Source of the DNA: an uncultured Clostridium sp.
GTDB taxonomy: Bacteria; Bacillota; Clostridia; TANB77; CAG-508
Assembly: GCA_946498265.1 (NCBI GenBank)
Contig: CAMMNR010000019.1
Location: forward strand, 1 to 17,520
DNA length: 17,520 bases
Reading direction: 5' to 3'
The notes under the pieces are model-generated. The model did not search any database. It saw only the letters and a program-made list of their open reading frames with translations, and was not told the DNA's origin. Position numbers and translations under genes: made by a program. Positions 1 through 7,288 of this stretch are shown here, piece by piece (positions within the stretch are counted from its first letter, which is position 1; each line of letters begins with the position of its first letter).

Positions 1-10
1 CACCTTAGTT

Positions 11-46
11 ACTTTTAAAATTTTGTTTGGTGAAATTTTAAAAAGT
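11..46 (-). terminator. AT-only hairpin downstream of DUF4446 gene, weak terminator candidate
   Basis: The arms ACTTTTAAAATTTT (11-24) and AAATTTTAAAAAGT (33-46) can pair as a 13-bp stem with one bulged base and a 9-nt loop. It lies 35 bp past the stop of the last gene of the parA-parB unit, where a transcript end is expected. The stem is almost purely A-U and no clear U-tract follows on the minus strand, so this is tentative. Confidence 0.25.
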
Positions 47-81
47 CCTTAACATAGTAATTTTAGGATTTTTTTATATTT

Positions 82-603
82 TTATCCTTTATCTATTCTA
101 TATGTTTCATCACTTTGAATAGCCTTTTGTATAGCTTCCTTTTCTTCTTCTGAAACTGTATAAGTAGAAACTCCATTTTCTACCGGTTTTGCATAAATAT
201 TTGACATTTCTCTTGAATAAATTCCATTTAATACAACACCATTATTATTCTCATCTAATAATGCCAATGCAAAACTCAAATCACTACCTGTATCTCTAAA
301 AGCATTATATCTAACCATTCCTATCTTTTTAATGCATTTAGATAAATCTTGTTCTATGTTTTTTATATTATTTAATATTTCCAAATTTTGCTTTTCTATT
401 CTTTCTGATTTATACATATAATTTTCTAAATCTTCTTCTATATTCTTTCCATTTCCTATCTTTTGCATAAAATTTTTATATCTTTTATTTAATGTACTAA
501 ATTTAATTATTAAAGTTAAAAAGCCTATTAAAAAAATTATATTCAAGCAAAATAATATAATTAAATAATTATCTGAATTCAAAAATTCTACTATCATTTC
601 CAT
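82..603 (-). CDS. DUF4446-type membrane-anchored protein
   Basis: This is a 173-aa protein of unknown function. One hydrophobic segment (about residues 13-35) is followed by a Lys/Glu-rich, probably coiled-coil stretch (about 40-90). A C-terminal domain carries the run MVRYNAFRDTGSDLSFALAL and then SREMSNIYAKPV, which I recognise as typical of the DUF4446 family. That family is commonly found next to parB near clostridial origins, and the length agrees. It is probably a single-pass membrane protein with its C-terminal domain in the cytoplasm (inference). It lies 59 bp after parB on the same strand and is probably the last gene of a parA-parB-DUF4446 unit. A purine-rich stretch (GGAAGAGAG) precedes the ATG at 603. 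Its role is unknown; a link to chromosome segregation rests on neighbourhood only. Confidence 0.85.
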   Translation of the reverse strand: MEMIVEFLNSDNYLIILFCLNIIFLIGFLTLIIKFSTLNKRYKNFMQKIGNGKNIEEDLENYMYKSERIEKQNLEILNNIKNIEQDLSKCIKKIGMVRYNAFRDTGSDLSFALALLDENNNGVVLNGIYSREMSNIYAKPVENGVSTYTVSEEEKEAIQKAIQSDETYRIDKG

Positions 604-662
604 TTTATCATCTCTCTTCCTTCAATGTAGTTAAAATTATAAATAATCCTAAAAATGATATT

Positions 663-1502
663 CTATTTTATTAATCCTAAAATTCTTTCTAAATCATCAT
701 TACATGTATATTCTATTATTATCTTTCCCCTTCTTTTTCCTGGATCTAATCTAACTTTTGTTCCAAAAAATCCTTGGAATGTATCTTCTATATTTTTATA
801 TAAGATATGATTTCTTTGTTGTTCTTCTTTTGTTTGCTTTACTTTAGCCCTTTTCTCCATTTGTCTTACACTTGTTCCTCTTTCTAGCATTTGAACTGCT
901 GCTAGATATTGTTTTTCTGGATCTGTTATAGCAAGCAAAGCCTTACAATGCCCTTCTGTTATTTTTCCCTCTTTAGCCATTTCTAATACTCGTGGCTCTA
1001 AATTTAATATTCTTATTGTATTTGCTATTGTACTTCTACTTTTTCCTATTTTTTTCCCAATTTCTTCTTGTGTCATATCATATTTATCCATTAATGTTTT
1101 TATTCCTACTGCTTTTTCATAAGGATTTAAATCTTCTCTTTGCATATTTTCTATTAATGATATTTCTGAATTAACTTTTTCATCATCGTCTCTTATTATT
1201 GCTGGAATTTCACTCAATCCTGCTATTTTTGATGCTCTCCATCTTCTCTCTCCAGCTATTATACTATAATATCCTTCTTTTTTTGATACAACTATTGGTT
1301 GTATTAAACCATATTCTTTTATCGAATCTGCTAATTCTTCTAATGCTTCTTGGTCAAAATTCTTTCTAGGTTGCTCTCTATTTGGCTCTACTTCTGTTAT
1401 TTTTAAATTTTTTAATATATCATTTTCTTGCATTTGTTCTTCTTCTGGTGCTGGTCCAAATAATGCATCCAATCCTTTTCCTAAACCTGTCATTTTAGCC
1501 AT
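663..1502 (-). CDS. parB: Chromosome-partitioning protein ParB (Spo0J)
   Basis: ParB is a CTPase DNA clamp that loads at parS sites, spreads on origin-proximal DNA and recruits SMC; ParA acts on it during segregation. The 279-aa product starts with the conserved GLGKGLDALFG segment. It carries the CTP-binding/hydrolysis motif GERRWRA (residues 84-90), the ENMQREDLNPYE motif (118-129) and a helix-turn-helix (about 144-167, TQEEIGKKIGKSRSTIANTI). The C-terminal part is a dimerisation domain. The ATG at 1502 has a strong GGAGGGG ribosome-binding site. The gene begins 32 bp after parA stops and is clearly co-transcribed with it. No second, Noc-like paralogue is present in the window, and I found no full parS palindrome here. 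Identification is firm. Confidence 0.97.
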   Translation of the reverse strand: MAKMTGLGKGLDALFGPAPEEEQMQENDILKNLKITEVEPNREQPRKNFDQEALEELADSIKEYGLIQPIVVSKKEGYYSIIAGERRWRASKIAGLSEIPAIIRDDDEKVNSEISLIENMQREDLNPYEKAVGIKTLMDKYDMTQEEIGKKIGKSRSTIANTIRILNLEPRVLEMAKEGKITEGHCKALLAITDPEKQYLAAVQMLERGTSVRQMEKRAKVKQTKEEQQRNHILYKNIEDTFQGFFGTKVRLDPGKRRGKIIIEYTCNDDLERILGLIK

Positions 1503-1534
1503 TTTTACCCCTCCTATAATTTATAAAATTAAAA

Positions 1535-2323
1535 TTACAACATATGCTTTGCCTTTTTTTCTTCTTCATTAATCTTCAAAAATTCTCTAGCAAACTTGGT
1601 ATAACTTTTTGCCCCTTTAGATCTTGGATCATACTCTGTTATTGGCATTCCATAACTTGGTGCTTCACTCAATCTTACATTTCTTGGTATTACTGTTTTA
1701 TACACTTTATTATTAAAATACTTTTTTACTTCCTTTACAACTTGATTAGAAAGGTTTGTCCTTATATCATACATTGTAAGAAGTGCCCCTTCTATATAGA
1801 TATTTTTGTTTAAATGTTTTTTTACAAGATTAATAGTATTTAATAATTGGCCCAATCCTTCTAATGCGAAATATTCGCATTGTACAGGTATTAATACACT
1901 ATCTGAAGCAGTAAAAGAATTTAATGTTATTAATCCTAATGATGGTGGACAATCTATTAAAATATAATCAAATTTTTCTTTTATTTCTTCCAATTTTTCT
2001 TTTAGTCTTTGTTCTCTAGACATCATAGAGACAAGTTCTACCTCTGCACCTGCCAAATTCATATTTGATGGGCATATTTTTAAATTTTTTATAATGGTAT
2101 CTTGAATTGTTTCTTCCATTTCTGTGTCATTTACTAATATATCATAAGTAGAAAATTCGACCTCTTTTTCCACTCCTAATCCACTTGTCGCATTACCTTG
2201 AGGATCTGCATCTATAAGCAATACTTTCTTACCTTTTTTTGCTAGCAAAGTTCCCAAATTCACTGTGGTTGTAGTCTTCCCTACTCCCCCTTTTTGATTT
2301 GCTACTGATATTACCTTTCCCAA
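1535..2323 (-). CDS. parA: Chromosome-partitioning ATPase ParA (Soj)
   Basis: This is a Walker-type P-loop ATPase that works with ParB in origin segregation; in Bacillus, Soj also regulates DnaA. The deviant Walker A motif KGGVGKTT lies at residues 11-18. LLIDADPQGNATSG gives the A' motif and YILIDCPPSLGLIT the Walker B region. An in-frame GTG at 2329 would sit only 1 nt from the GGAGG ribosome-binding site at 2331-2335, whereas the TTG at 2323 has a 7-nt spacing. It gives MGKVISVANQKGG, which matches the usual Soj N-terminus, so I take TTG 2323 as the start (262 aa). A promoter lies just upstream (2385-2413). The gene is followed closely by parB. Confidence 0.96.
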   Translation of the reverse strand: MGKVISVANQKGGVGKTTTTVNLGTLLAKKGKKVLLIDADPQGNATSGLGVEKEVEFSTYDILVNDTEMEETIQDTIIKNLKICPSNMNLAGAEVELVSMMSREQRLKEKLEEIKEKFDYILIDCPPSLGLITLNSFTASDSVLIPVQCEYFALEGLGQLLNTINLVKKHLNKNIYIEGALLTMYDIRTNLSNQVVKEVKKYFNNKVYKTVIPRNVRLSEAPSYGMPITEYDPRSKGAKSYTKFAREFLKINEEEKKAKHML

Positions 2324-2330
2324 TTTCACG

Positions 2331-2335
2331 CCTCC
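2331..2335 (-). promoter_or_regulatory. parA ribosome-binding site that decides the start
   Basis: GGAGG on the minus strand is followed by C, then GTG AAA TTG. A spacing of 1 nt to GTG is not workable; a spacing of 7 nt to TTG is ideal. This favours the TTG at 2323. Confidence 0.7.
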
Positions 2336-2384
2336 ATATCTTCAGTTAATATTTACTTTTTAGTTATTATTATTTTATATTAAT

Positions 2385-2413
2385 ATGATATAAAAATATA
2401 AAAAAAAAGTCAA
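2385..2413 (-). promoter_or_regulatory. Predicted sigma-70-type promoter of parA-parB-DUF4446
   Basis: On the minus strand, TTGACT (2413-2408) is followed after a 17-bp T-rich spacer by TATCAT (2390-2385). The expected transcription start is about 55 nt upstream of the TTG start codon of parA. The promoter sits between the long inverted-repeat element and parA, so the par unit can be expressed independently of mnmG-rsmG. Confidence 0.6.
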
Positions 2414-2441
2414 TAAAATTTAGCAAAATTTATTAACTTTT

Positions 2442-2697
2442 TAAATATTAGTTAAAGCTCACAATTCCCTTCAAGCTATAAGATACTCAAAATAGACCAT
2501 TTCGAATGTGATAGGAATAATTTTAGAAATTCTTTATTAATTTTTTGGAAAATGTTCGCGTCGAGCGAAGCGAGGACTAAGTGAAAGGGTGCCAAAAAAT
2601 TAATTTAGAATTTTTTAAATTATGTATTGAACCGAGAAATGGTCTATTTTGAGTATCTTATAGCTTGAAGGGAATTGTGAGCTTTAACTGATATTTA
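2442..2697. repeat. 256-bp palindromic element with 62-nt inverted repeats (MITE-like)
   Basis: The left arm 2442-2503 and right arm 2636-2697 are reverse complements over 62 nt, with a single difference (T2449 against G2690, which would be a G-U pair in RNA). The 132-nt interior contains a second imperfect inverted repeat (about 2523-2548 with 2592-2618, ending in TTTTTTGG and CCAAAAAA). At its centre is a GC-richer stretch, TTCGCGTCGAGCGAAGCGAG. The outer right arm includes the rsmG stop codon. There is no open reading frame inside and no U-tract after the hairpin. The structure suggests a non-autonomous palindromic insertion element; I cannot define a target-site duplication because the ends are themselves symmetrical. 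Confidence 0.8.
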
Positions 2698-3417
2698 TCT
2701 AATTGGGTCTTTAGCTGGTGTCCCTGCCTTTCTAGGATATTTATTAGGAGTAGTTTTAATTTTTTCTATTATTATAACATTTCTTTTTATATCAGAAGAT
2801 GGTAAATTAAATTCATCTATTTTTAATATTTTTCCTCCTAGAACATTTATAGCATTCTTGCTATCAATTATTTCTTCATCTACTGCAGAACCTTTCATAG
2901 AAATTATTTTTCCTTTTATCTTAACTAATGGAATTAAATATTCAGACAAAGTAGAAAGATTTGCTACAGCTCTTGAAGTTGCATAATCAAATTTTTCCCT
3001 ATATTTAACATTTCTTCCAAATTCTTCTGCTCTTGCATGAATAGGTCTTATATTTTTTAATTCTAAATTTTCTATTATCTCTTCTAAAAATTTGATTCTT
3101 TTATTTAAAGAATCTACTAAAGTAATTTGTAAGTCTTCTCTAATTATTTTTAAAGGTATCCCAGGAAATCCTGCACCTGTACCTATATCAACTATTGTAG
3201 AATTATCTTCTATGTATTTACTAATTGTTAAAGAATCAACAAAATGTTTTAAAATCACTTCATTTGGATCTGTAATTGCTGTTAAATTTATTTTTTCATT
3301 CCATTCTAATAATAATTGCATATATTTATAAAATTTTCCTATATGTGTTTCTTCTAATTTTATCTGCATTTTTTCACATTCACTTTTTAATATTCCTTGA
3401 AAAACTTTATATTCCAT
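2695..3417 (-). CDS. rsmG: 16S rRNA (guanine-N7)-methyltransferase RsmG (GidB)
   Basis: RsmG uses S-adenosylmethionine to methylate G527 (E. coli numbering) of 16S rRNA at N7. The SAM-binding motif VDIGTGAGFPG is at residues 76-86. The N-terminal LLLEWNEKINLTAI and C-terminal PRKAGTPAKDPI are family hallmarks. The frame extends upstream to an ATG at 3441 that overlaps the end of mnmG, but that start has no ribosome-binding site. The ATG at 3417 lies 10 nt after the mnmG stop, follows AAAAGGAATGAG, and gives an N-terminus of normal length (240 aa), so I prefer it. The gene is translated in the mnmG-rsmG unit. Its stop codon is inside the right arm of the long palindromic element, but the protein end looks intact. 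Confidence 0.95.
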   Translation of the reverse strand: MEYKVFQGILKSECEKMQIKLEETHIGKFYKYMQLLLEWNEKINLTAITDPNEVILKHFVDSLTISKYIEDNSTIVDIGTGAGFPGIPLKIIREDLQITLVDSLNKRIKFLEEIIENLELKNIRPIHARAEEFGRNVKYREKFDYATSRAVANLSTLSEYLIPLVKIKGKIISMKGSAVDEEIIDSKNAINVLGGKILKIDEFNLPSSDIKRNVIIIEKIKTTPNKYPRKAGTPAKDPIR

Positions 3418-3427
3418 ATTTATAATC

Positions 3428-5308
3428 TCATTCCTTTTCATTATTTTTTTGTTGTAAATACACTAATAAAACTGATATATCAGCTGGTGACACCCCTGAT
3501 ATTCTAGAAGCCTGTCCTACAGAACGTGGTTTAGTTTTGTTTAACTTTTGTCTTCCTTCCAGACTAATTCCATTTATTTTTTCATAATCTATATCTTCCG
3601 ATAATAATTTTTTCTCTAATTTTTTAAATTTTTCTACTTGCGCTTCTTGTAATTTTATATATCCTTCATATTTTATTTGTATTTCTACTTCTTCTTTTTC
3701 TTGTTTCGTTAGGTTTGGTCTATCTTTATCCACAATTTGTAAACAATCATAATCTATTTCCGTTCTTTTTAATAAATCTGCTAGTTTTGTACCTGTTGTT
3801 AATTCAGATGTTCCACGTTTTTTTAACAAATCATTAATTTCTTCTCCAGGCTTTATTACTGTTTTCTTTAATCTTTCTACTTCTTTTTCTATATTTTCTT
3901 TTTTACTTAAGAATTTTTTATATCTTTCTTCTGAAATTAATCCTATATCATGCCCTATTTCAGTTAATCTTAAATCTGCATTATCCTGTCTTAATAACAA
4001 CCTATATTCTGCTCTAGATGTCATCATTCTGTATGGTTCATTTGTACCTTTTGTTACAATATCATCTATTAATACACCTATATATGCTTGTGTTCTATCT
4101 AGTATTAATGGTTCTTTACCTTTTATTTTATTTACTGCATTAATTCCAGCTATTAGTCCTTGTGCTGCAGCTTCTTCATATCCAGATGTTCCATTTATTT
4201 GGCCTGCCATGAATAACCCTTCTATTCCTTTATATTCTAATGATAACTTTAAATTTGATGGATCTATACAATCATATTCTATGGCATAAGCTGGTCTAGT
4301 AAATTCTGCTTTTTCTAATCCCGGAATAGTTCTGTATAAAGCTATTTGTACATCTTCTGGCAAAGATGAACTCATTCCCTGTATATACATTTCTTCTGTA
4401 TCTAAACCTACTGGCTCAACAAAAGCTTGATGTCTTGGTTTTTCACTAAATCTTACTACTTTATCTTCTATTGATGGACAATATCGTGGTCCTGTTCCCT
4501 CTATCATTCCTGAATATAAAGGTGATCTATGCAAATTTTCTCTTATTATTTTATGTGTGTTTTCATTTGTATAGGTTAAATAGCAGTCAACTTGCTCAAA
4601 TTCTTTAGGTGGATTTTCAAAAGAAAAAGCTTCTATCCCATTATCCCCTTTTTGTACTTCCATCTTGCTAAAATCTATACTTCTTCTATTTATTCTAGCT
4701 GGGGTTCCTGTTTTAAATCTTATTAATTCTATTCCTAATTCTTTTAAACAGTCAGATAATTTATTAGAAGCTGCTACTCCATCTGGTCCACTTTCTTTAG
4801 AGTAATCTCCTATAAAAATTTTTCCTTTTAAATACGTACCTGTAGCCAATATAATTGTTTTAACATTATATATTGCTCCTACATCTGTTTCAATTGATTT
4901 TACTTTTCCATTATCTAATTCTATCCTAACTATCTCTGCTTGTTTAACCTCTAGATTCGGTTGTAGTTCTAATGTATGCTTCATTTCTGCTTGATATTTT
5001 TTTCTGTCTGCCTGTGCTCTTAAAGAATGTACCGCTGGACCTTTTGAAGTATTAAGCATTTTTATTTGTATCATTGTTTTATCTATGTTCTTTCCCATTT
5101 CACCTCCTAAGGCATCTATTTCTCTTACTAGATGTCCTTTAGAACTTCCTCCTATATGAGGGTTACATGGCATATTTGCTATTGCTTCTAAGCTTATGGA
5201 AAATATTAATGTTTTCATTCCTAATCTTGCTGATGCCAGAGCTGCTTCACACCCTGCATGTCCTGCTCCCACTACTACTACATCATAATCTCCTGCATAA
5301 TAATTCAT
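3428..5308 (-). CDS. mnmG: tRNA uridine-5-carboxymethylaminomethyl modification protein MnmG (GidA)
   Basis: This FAD enzyme acts with MnmE to install the (carboxymethyl)aminomethyl group at C5 of wobble U34 in certain tRNAs. The 626-aa length is normal. The FAD-binding GAGHAG is at residues 14-19. PCNPHIGGSSKG with C48 follows, the second conserved cysteine motif GPRYCPSIEDK is present, and the C-terminal QASRISGVSPADISVLLVYL, the MnmE/tRNA-binding end, is intact. The stop is TGA, which supports the standard code. A GAAAGGA sequence precedes the ATG with a longish spacer of about 12 nt. rsmG follows by 10 nt. A 527-bp gap separates it from mnmE, so it probably has its own promoter. Confidence 0.97.
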   Translation of the reverse strand: MNYYAGDYDVVVVGAGHAGCEAALASARLGMKTLIFSISLEAIANMPCNPHIGGSSKGHLVREIDALGGEMGKNIDKTMIQIKMLNTSKGPAVHSLRAQADRKKYQAEMKHTLELQPNLEVKQAEIVRIELDNGKVKSIETDVGAIYNVKTIILATGTYLKGKIFIGDYSKESGPDGVAASNKLSDCLKELGIELIRFKTGTPARINRRSIDFSKMEVQKGDNGIEAFSFENPPKEFEQVDCYLTYTNENTHKIIRENLHRSPLYSGMIEGTGPRYCPSIEDKVVRFSEKPRHQAFVEPVGLDTEEMYIQGMSSSLPEDVQIALYRTIPGLEKAEFTRPAYAIEYDCIDPSNLKLSLEYKGIEGLFMAGQINGTSGYEEAAAQGLIAGINAVNKIKGKEPLILDRTQAYIGVLIDDIVTKGTNEPYRMMTSRAEYRLLLRQDNADLRLTEIGHDIGLISEERYKKFLSKKENIEKEVERLKKTVIKPGEEINDLLKKRGTSELTTGTKLADLLKRTEIDYDCLQIVDKDRPNLTKQEKEEVEIQIKYEGYIKLQEAQVEKFKKLEKKLLSEDIDYEKINGISLEGRQKLNKTKPRSVGQASRISGVSPADISVLLVYLQQKNNEKE

Positions 5309-5403
5309 TTTTTATTATATTCCTTTCTATGTATTCTTCATTTTAGTTTAACCTTAAATTCATAAGTTAAATCTTTCCAGATTTTTTCTTTGTTTTATTT
5401 TAT

Positions 5404-5432
5404 AATTATAAATTTTTTTCGAAAAATGTTCC
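5404..5432 (-). promoter_or_regulatory. Possible mnmG promoter with direct-repeat operator
   Basis: The minus strand has TATAAT (5409-5404), 17 bp after a weak -35 GGAACA (5432-5427). The -35 overlaps one of two TGTTCCAC direct repeats set 11 bp apart, about one helical turn. The position, about 90 nt before the mnmG start, is reasonable. The -35 match is poor, so this is tentative. Confidence 0.3.
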
Positions 5433-5672
5433 ACAATTGTTCCACTTTTTTAATTCCTTGTGAAACTTAAAAACGCTGTTTTGTATAATCTTTTAGTTTA
5501 TTTTTATTATATAATAAATGCTGTTTTTTTACATTTTTTACACATTCTAGTTTTTCCAGTTGTTTTAAGGATGTTTACCAATAAATTTATTTTTATTTAT
5601 ATTTTCTGATTGTCTTTTTTGAGTTATGTCTACTAAGTTTGATCGTTCTTGATGTTTTGTTTTTGTATAAAG

Positions 5673-5681
5673 TTATCCACA
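5673..5681 (+). promoter_or_regulatory. Isolated DnaA box in mnmE-mnmG gap
   Basis: This is a perfect 9-mer TTATCCACA. It lies about 4.3 kb from the main DnaA-box clusters and stands alone, so its function is uncertain. It could titrate DnaA or influence mnmG transcription. Confidence 0.5.
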
Positions 5682-5835
5682 ATTTTTCAACATTTTTTAA
5701 ATTTTATTTTTTTATACTAATCCTCTATTTTCAAAAATAAAGCTTGTTTTTTCCGTTTTTGTTTTTCAGCAATAAAGTTACATTGTTTTTATATAAAAAT
5801 TCTTTATTTTTGTTTTTGATGCGTTATTAAGTAAA

Positions 5836-7207
5836 TTATTTTCCTAAACAAAACTTTGCAAAAATTTCATTTATTATATTTTCATCTACAACTTCTCCTG
5901 TTATATTTCCTAAATCTTCCAAAATATTTTTTATAAATATTGCGACTATATCTAATGGCATTTTATCATTAATTGTTTTTCTCACTTCATTTATATTTTT
6001 TATTGCCTTAGAAATTAAATTTTTATGTCTTACATTTGTTATTGTCAATTCATTATCTAAATTTATTTGATTTAAATTAAATAAATTCATTATTTCATTG
6101 TATAATTCTTCTATTCCCGTATTATTTAATACTGATATTTTTATCACTTTACTTCCAGTTTCTTTTATTTTTTCATTATTTTCATCTAAAACAGAACTTA
6201 AATCTATTTTATTTAATAAAATTATAGATTTCTTATTTTTTGCTATATTTAAAATTTCTAAATCTTCTTCAGATAATTCTTTCGAACTGTCAAAAATTGC
6301 AATTACTAAATCTGCTGTATTTGCTATTTCCCTAGACTTTTCTATACCTATTCTTTCCACTTCATCTTTAGCTTTTCTTATTCCTGCTGTATCTATTAAT
6401 TTTAATGGAATTCCATTTATATTAACAAATTCTTCTATTGTATCTCTTGTAGTTCCTTCTATTTCCGTTACTATTGCCCTATCTTCTTTTAATATTGCAT
6501 TTAATAAAGATGATTTTCCCGCATTTGGCTTTCCTATAATAGCTGTTTTTATTCCCTCTTTTATTATCTTTCCATTGTCAAAACTTTTTTCTAATTTCGT
6601 TAGCTTCTCTTCTACACTATCCAACATATTCAAAATTTGATTATTTGTAACATCATCTACGTCATATTCTGGATAATCTATAGCCACTTCTATGTTTACC
6701 ATTACATCTAATATTTCTTGTTTTATATTCCCTATTTCTTTTGATAAAAAACCTTCTAATTGATTTATTCCTGTTTTCATTTCTCTTTCCGACTTAGCAT
6801 TTATAACATCTATAACAGATTCTGCCTGTAGTAAATCTATTCTTCCATTTAAAAAAGCTCGTTTTGTAAACTCTCCTGGTTCCGCAAGTTCAGCACCATT
6901 TTCAAGACATAATTCTAATATTTTTTTTACTACAAAATTACCTCCATGTGAATTTATTTCACACATATCTTCTGTTGTATAACTTTTAGTGGCCTTAAAA
7001 TAAGAAACTAGAACCTCGTCTACAACTTTATCATTTTCTACTATATGTCCATATTTTATAGTATATCCTTTTATTTTTTCTATATCTTCTTTATTTTTTG
7101 GTGTAAAAATTTTATCTAATATTTCAAAAGTGTTTTTACCACTCATCCTAATTATCCCTATCCCCCCAATTCCGAGGAGCCGTAGATATTGACGCAATTG
7201 TACTCAT
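5836..7207 (-). CDS. mnmE: tRNA modification GTPase MnmE (TrmE), apparent 1-nt frameshift near the 5' end
   Basis: MnmE is the GTPase partner of MnmG in wobble-uridine modification. The main frame shows the formyl-THF-binding N-domain, the G domain (G1 GKPNAGKS, G2 GTTRDT, G3 DTAGIRK, G4 NKIDL) and the C-terminal FCLGK carrying the catalytic cysteine. The proper start is the ATG at 7207, 6 nt after a strong AGGAGGG (7220-7214). Its frame reads MSTIASISTAP and then runs into TAG after 19 codons. Removing one C from the CC pair at 7177-7176 gives ISTALGIGGIGIIRMSG, joins the main frame and restores a normal 456-aa protein. The uninterrupted frame alone can only start at a TTG (7197) with abnormal first residues. 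Either mnmE is a recent pseudogene or the sequence has a single-base error. Family identity is certain; integrity is not. Confidence 0.9.
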
Positions 7208-7220
7208 ATTTTTCCCTCCT

Positions 7221-7271
7221 AAAAAAGTCAAAGATAGATTTTTAATATTACTTTAAAATCTGACCTTTGAC
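7221..7271 (-). terminator. Intrinsic terminator or attenuator between jag and mnmE
   Basis: The paired blocks are GTCAAAG (7227-7233) with CTTTGAC (7265-7271), and AGATTTT (7237-7243) with AAAATCT (7255-7261), forming an interrupted stem. On the minus strand the stem is followed directly by TTTTTT (7226-7221). The mnmE ribosome-binding site begins right after the U-tract, so read-through would be needed to express mnmE from the jag side. Confidence 0.65.
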
Positions 7272-7288
7272 CTCTGATTTTATATTAT

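Larger units (their letters stand above)
5309..5835. other. Gene-free AT-rich gap between mnmE and mnmG
   Basis: This stretch is T-rich on the plus strand, hence A-rich on the strand transcribed towards mnmG. I find no open frame with a ribosome-binding site, no tRNA and no strong terminator after mnmE. Recognisable signals are one perfect DnaA box TTATCCACA (5673-5681), two direct TGTTCCAC copies with an 11-bp period (5427-5434 and 5438-5445), and promoter-like hexamers facing mnmG. Confidence 0.6.

Noticed and set aside
60..657. Inverted pair ATTTTAGGATT (60-70) and AATCCTAAAAAT (646-657) flanking the DUF4446 gene
   Set aside because: The short AT-rich match is within chance for this composition and has no target duplication or element structure.
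2442..2697. Simple intrinsic terminator for rsmG
   Set aside because: The arms are far longer than terminator stems, the loop is 132 nt, and no U-tract follows on the minus strand.
3809..3824. parS site inside mnmG
   Set aside because: Only the left half TGTTCCACGT matches; the right half is a T-run and the palindrome is lost.
5309..5835. Hidden small gene, tRNA or riboswitch in the mnmE-mnmG gap
   Set aside because: No frame with a ribosome-binding site, no cloverleaf arms and no recognisable aptamer motifs were found on either strand.
6098..6640. 180-codon open frame on the plus strand antisense to mnmE
   Set aside because: It lies wholly inside mnmE, has no ribosome-binding site and encodes a Phe/Ile/Ser-rich sequence expected from the reverse of an A-rich gene.
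7162..7167. Length error in the G6 run as the cause of the mnmE shift
   Set aside because: Shortening the run restores the frame but gives ISTAPRNWGIGIIR, losing the conserved glycines; removing a C upstream gives a better family match. It cannot be fully excluded.
7160..7200. Programmed +1 frameshift in mnmE
   Set aside because: No known shift signal (slow or stop codon with a slippery site of the prfB type) is present at the junction, and MnmE is not known to use recoding. Mutation or sequence error is simpler.
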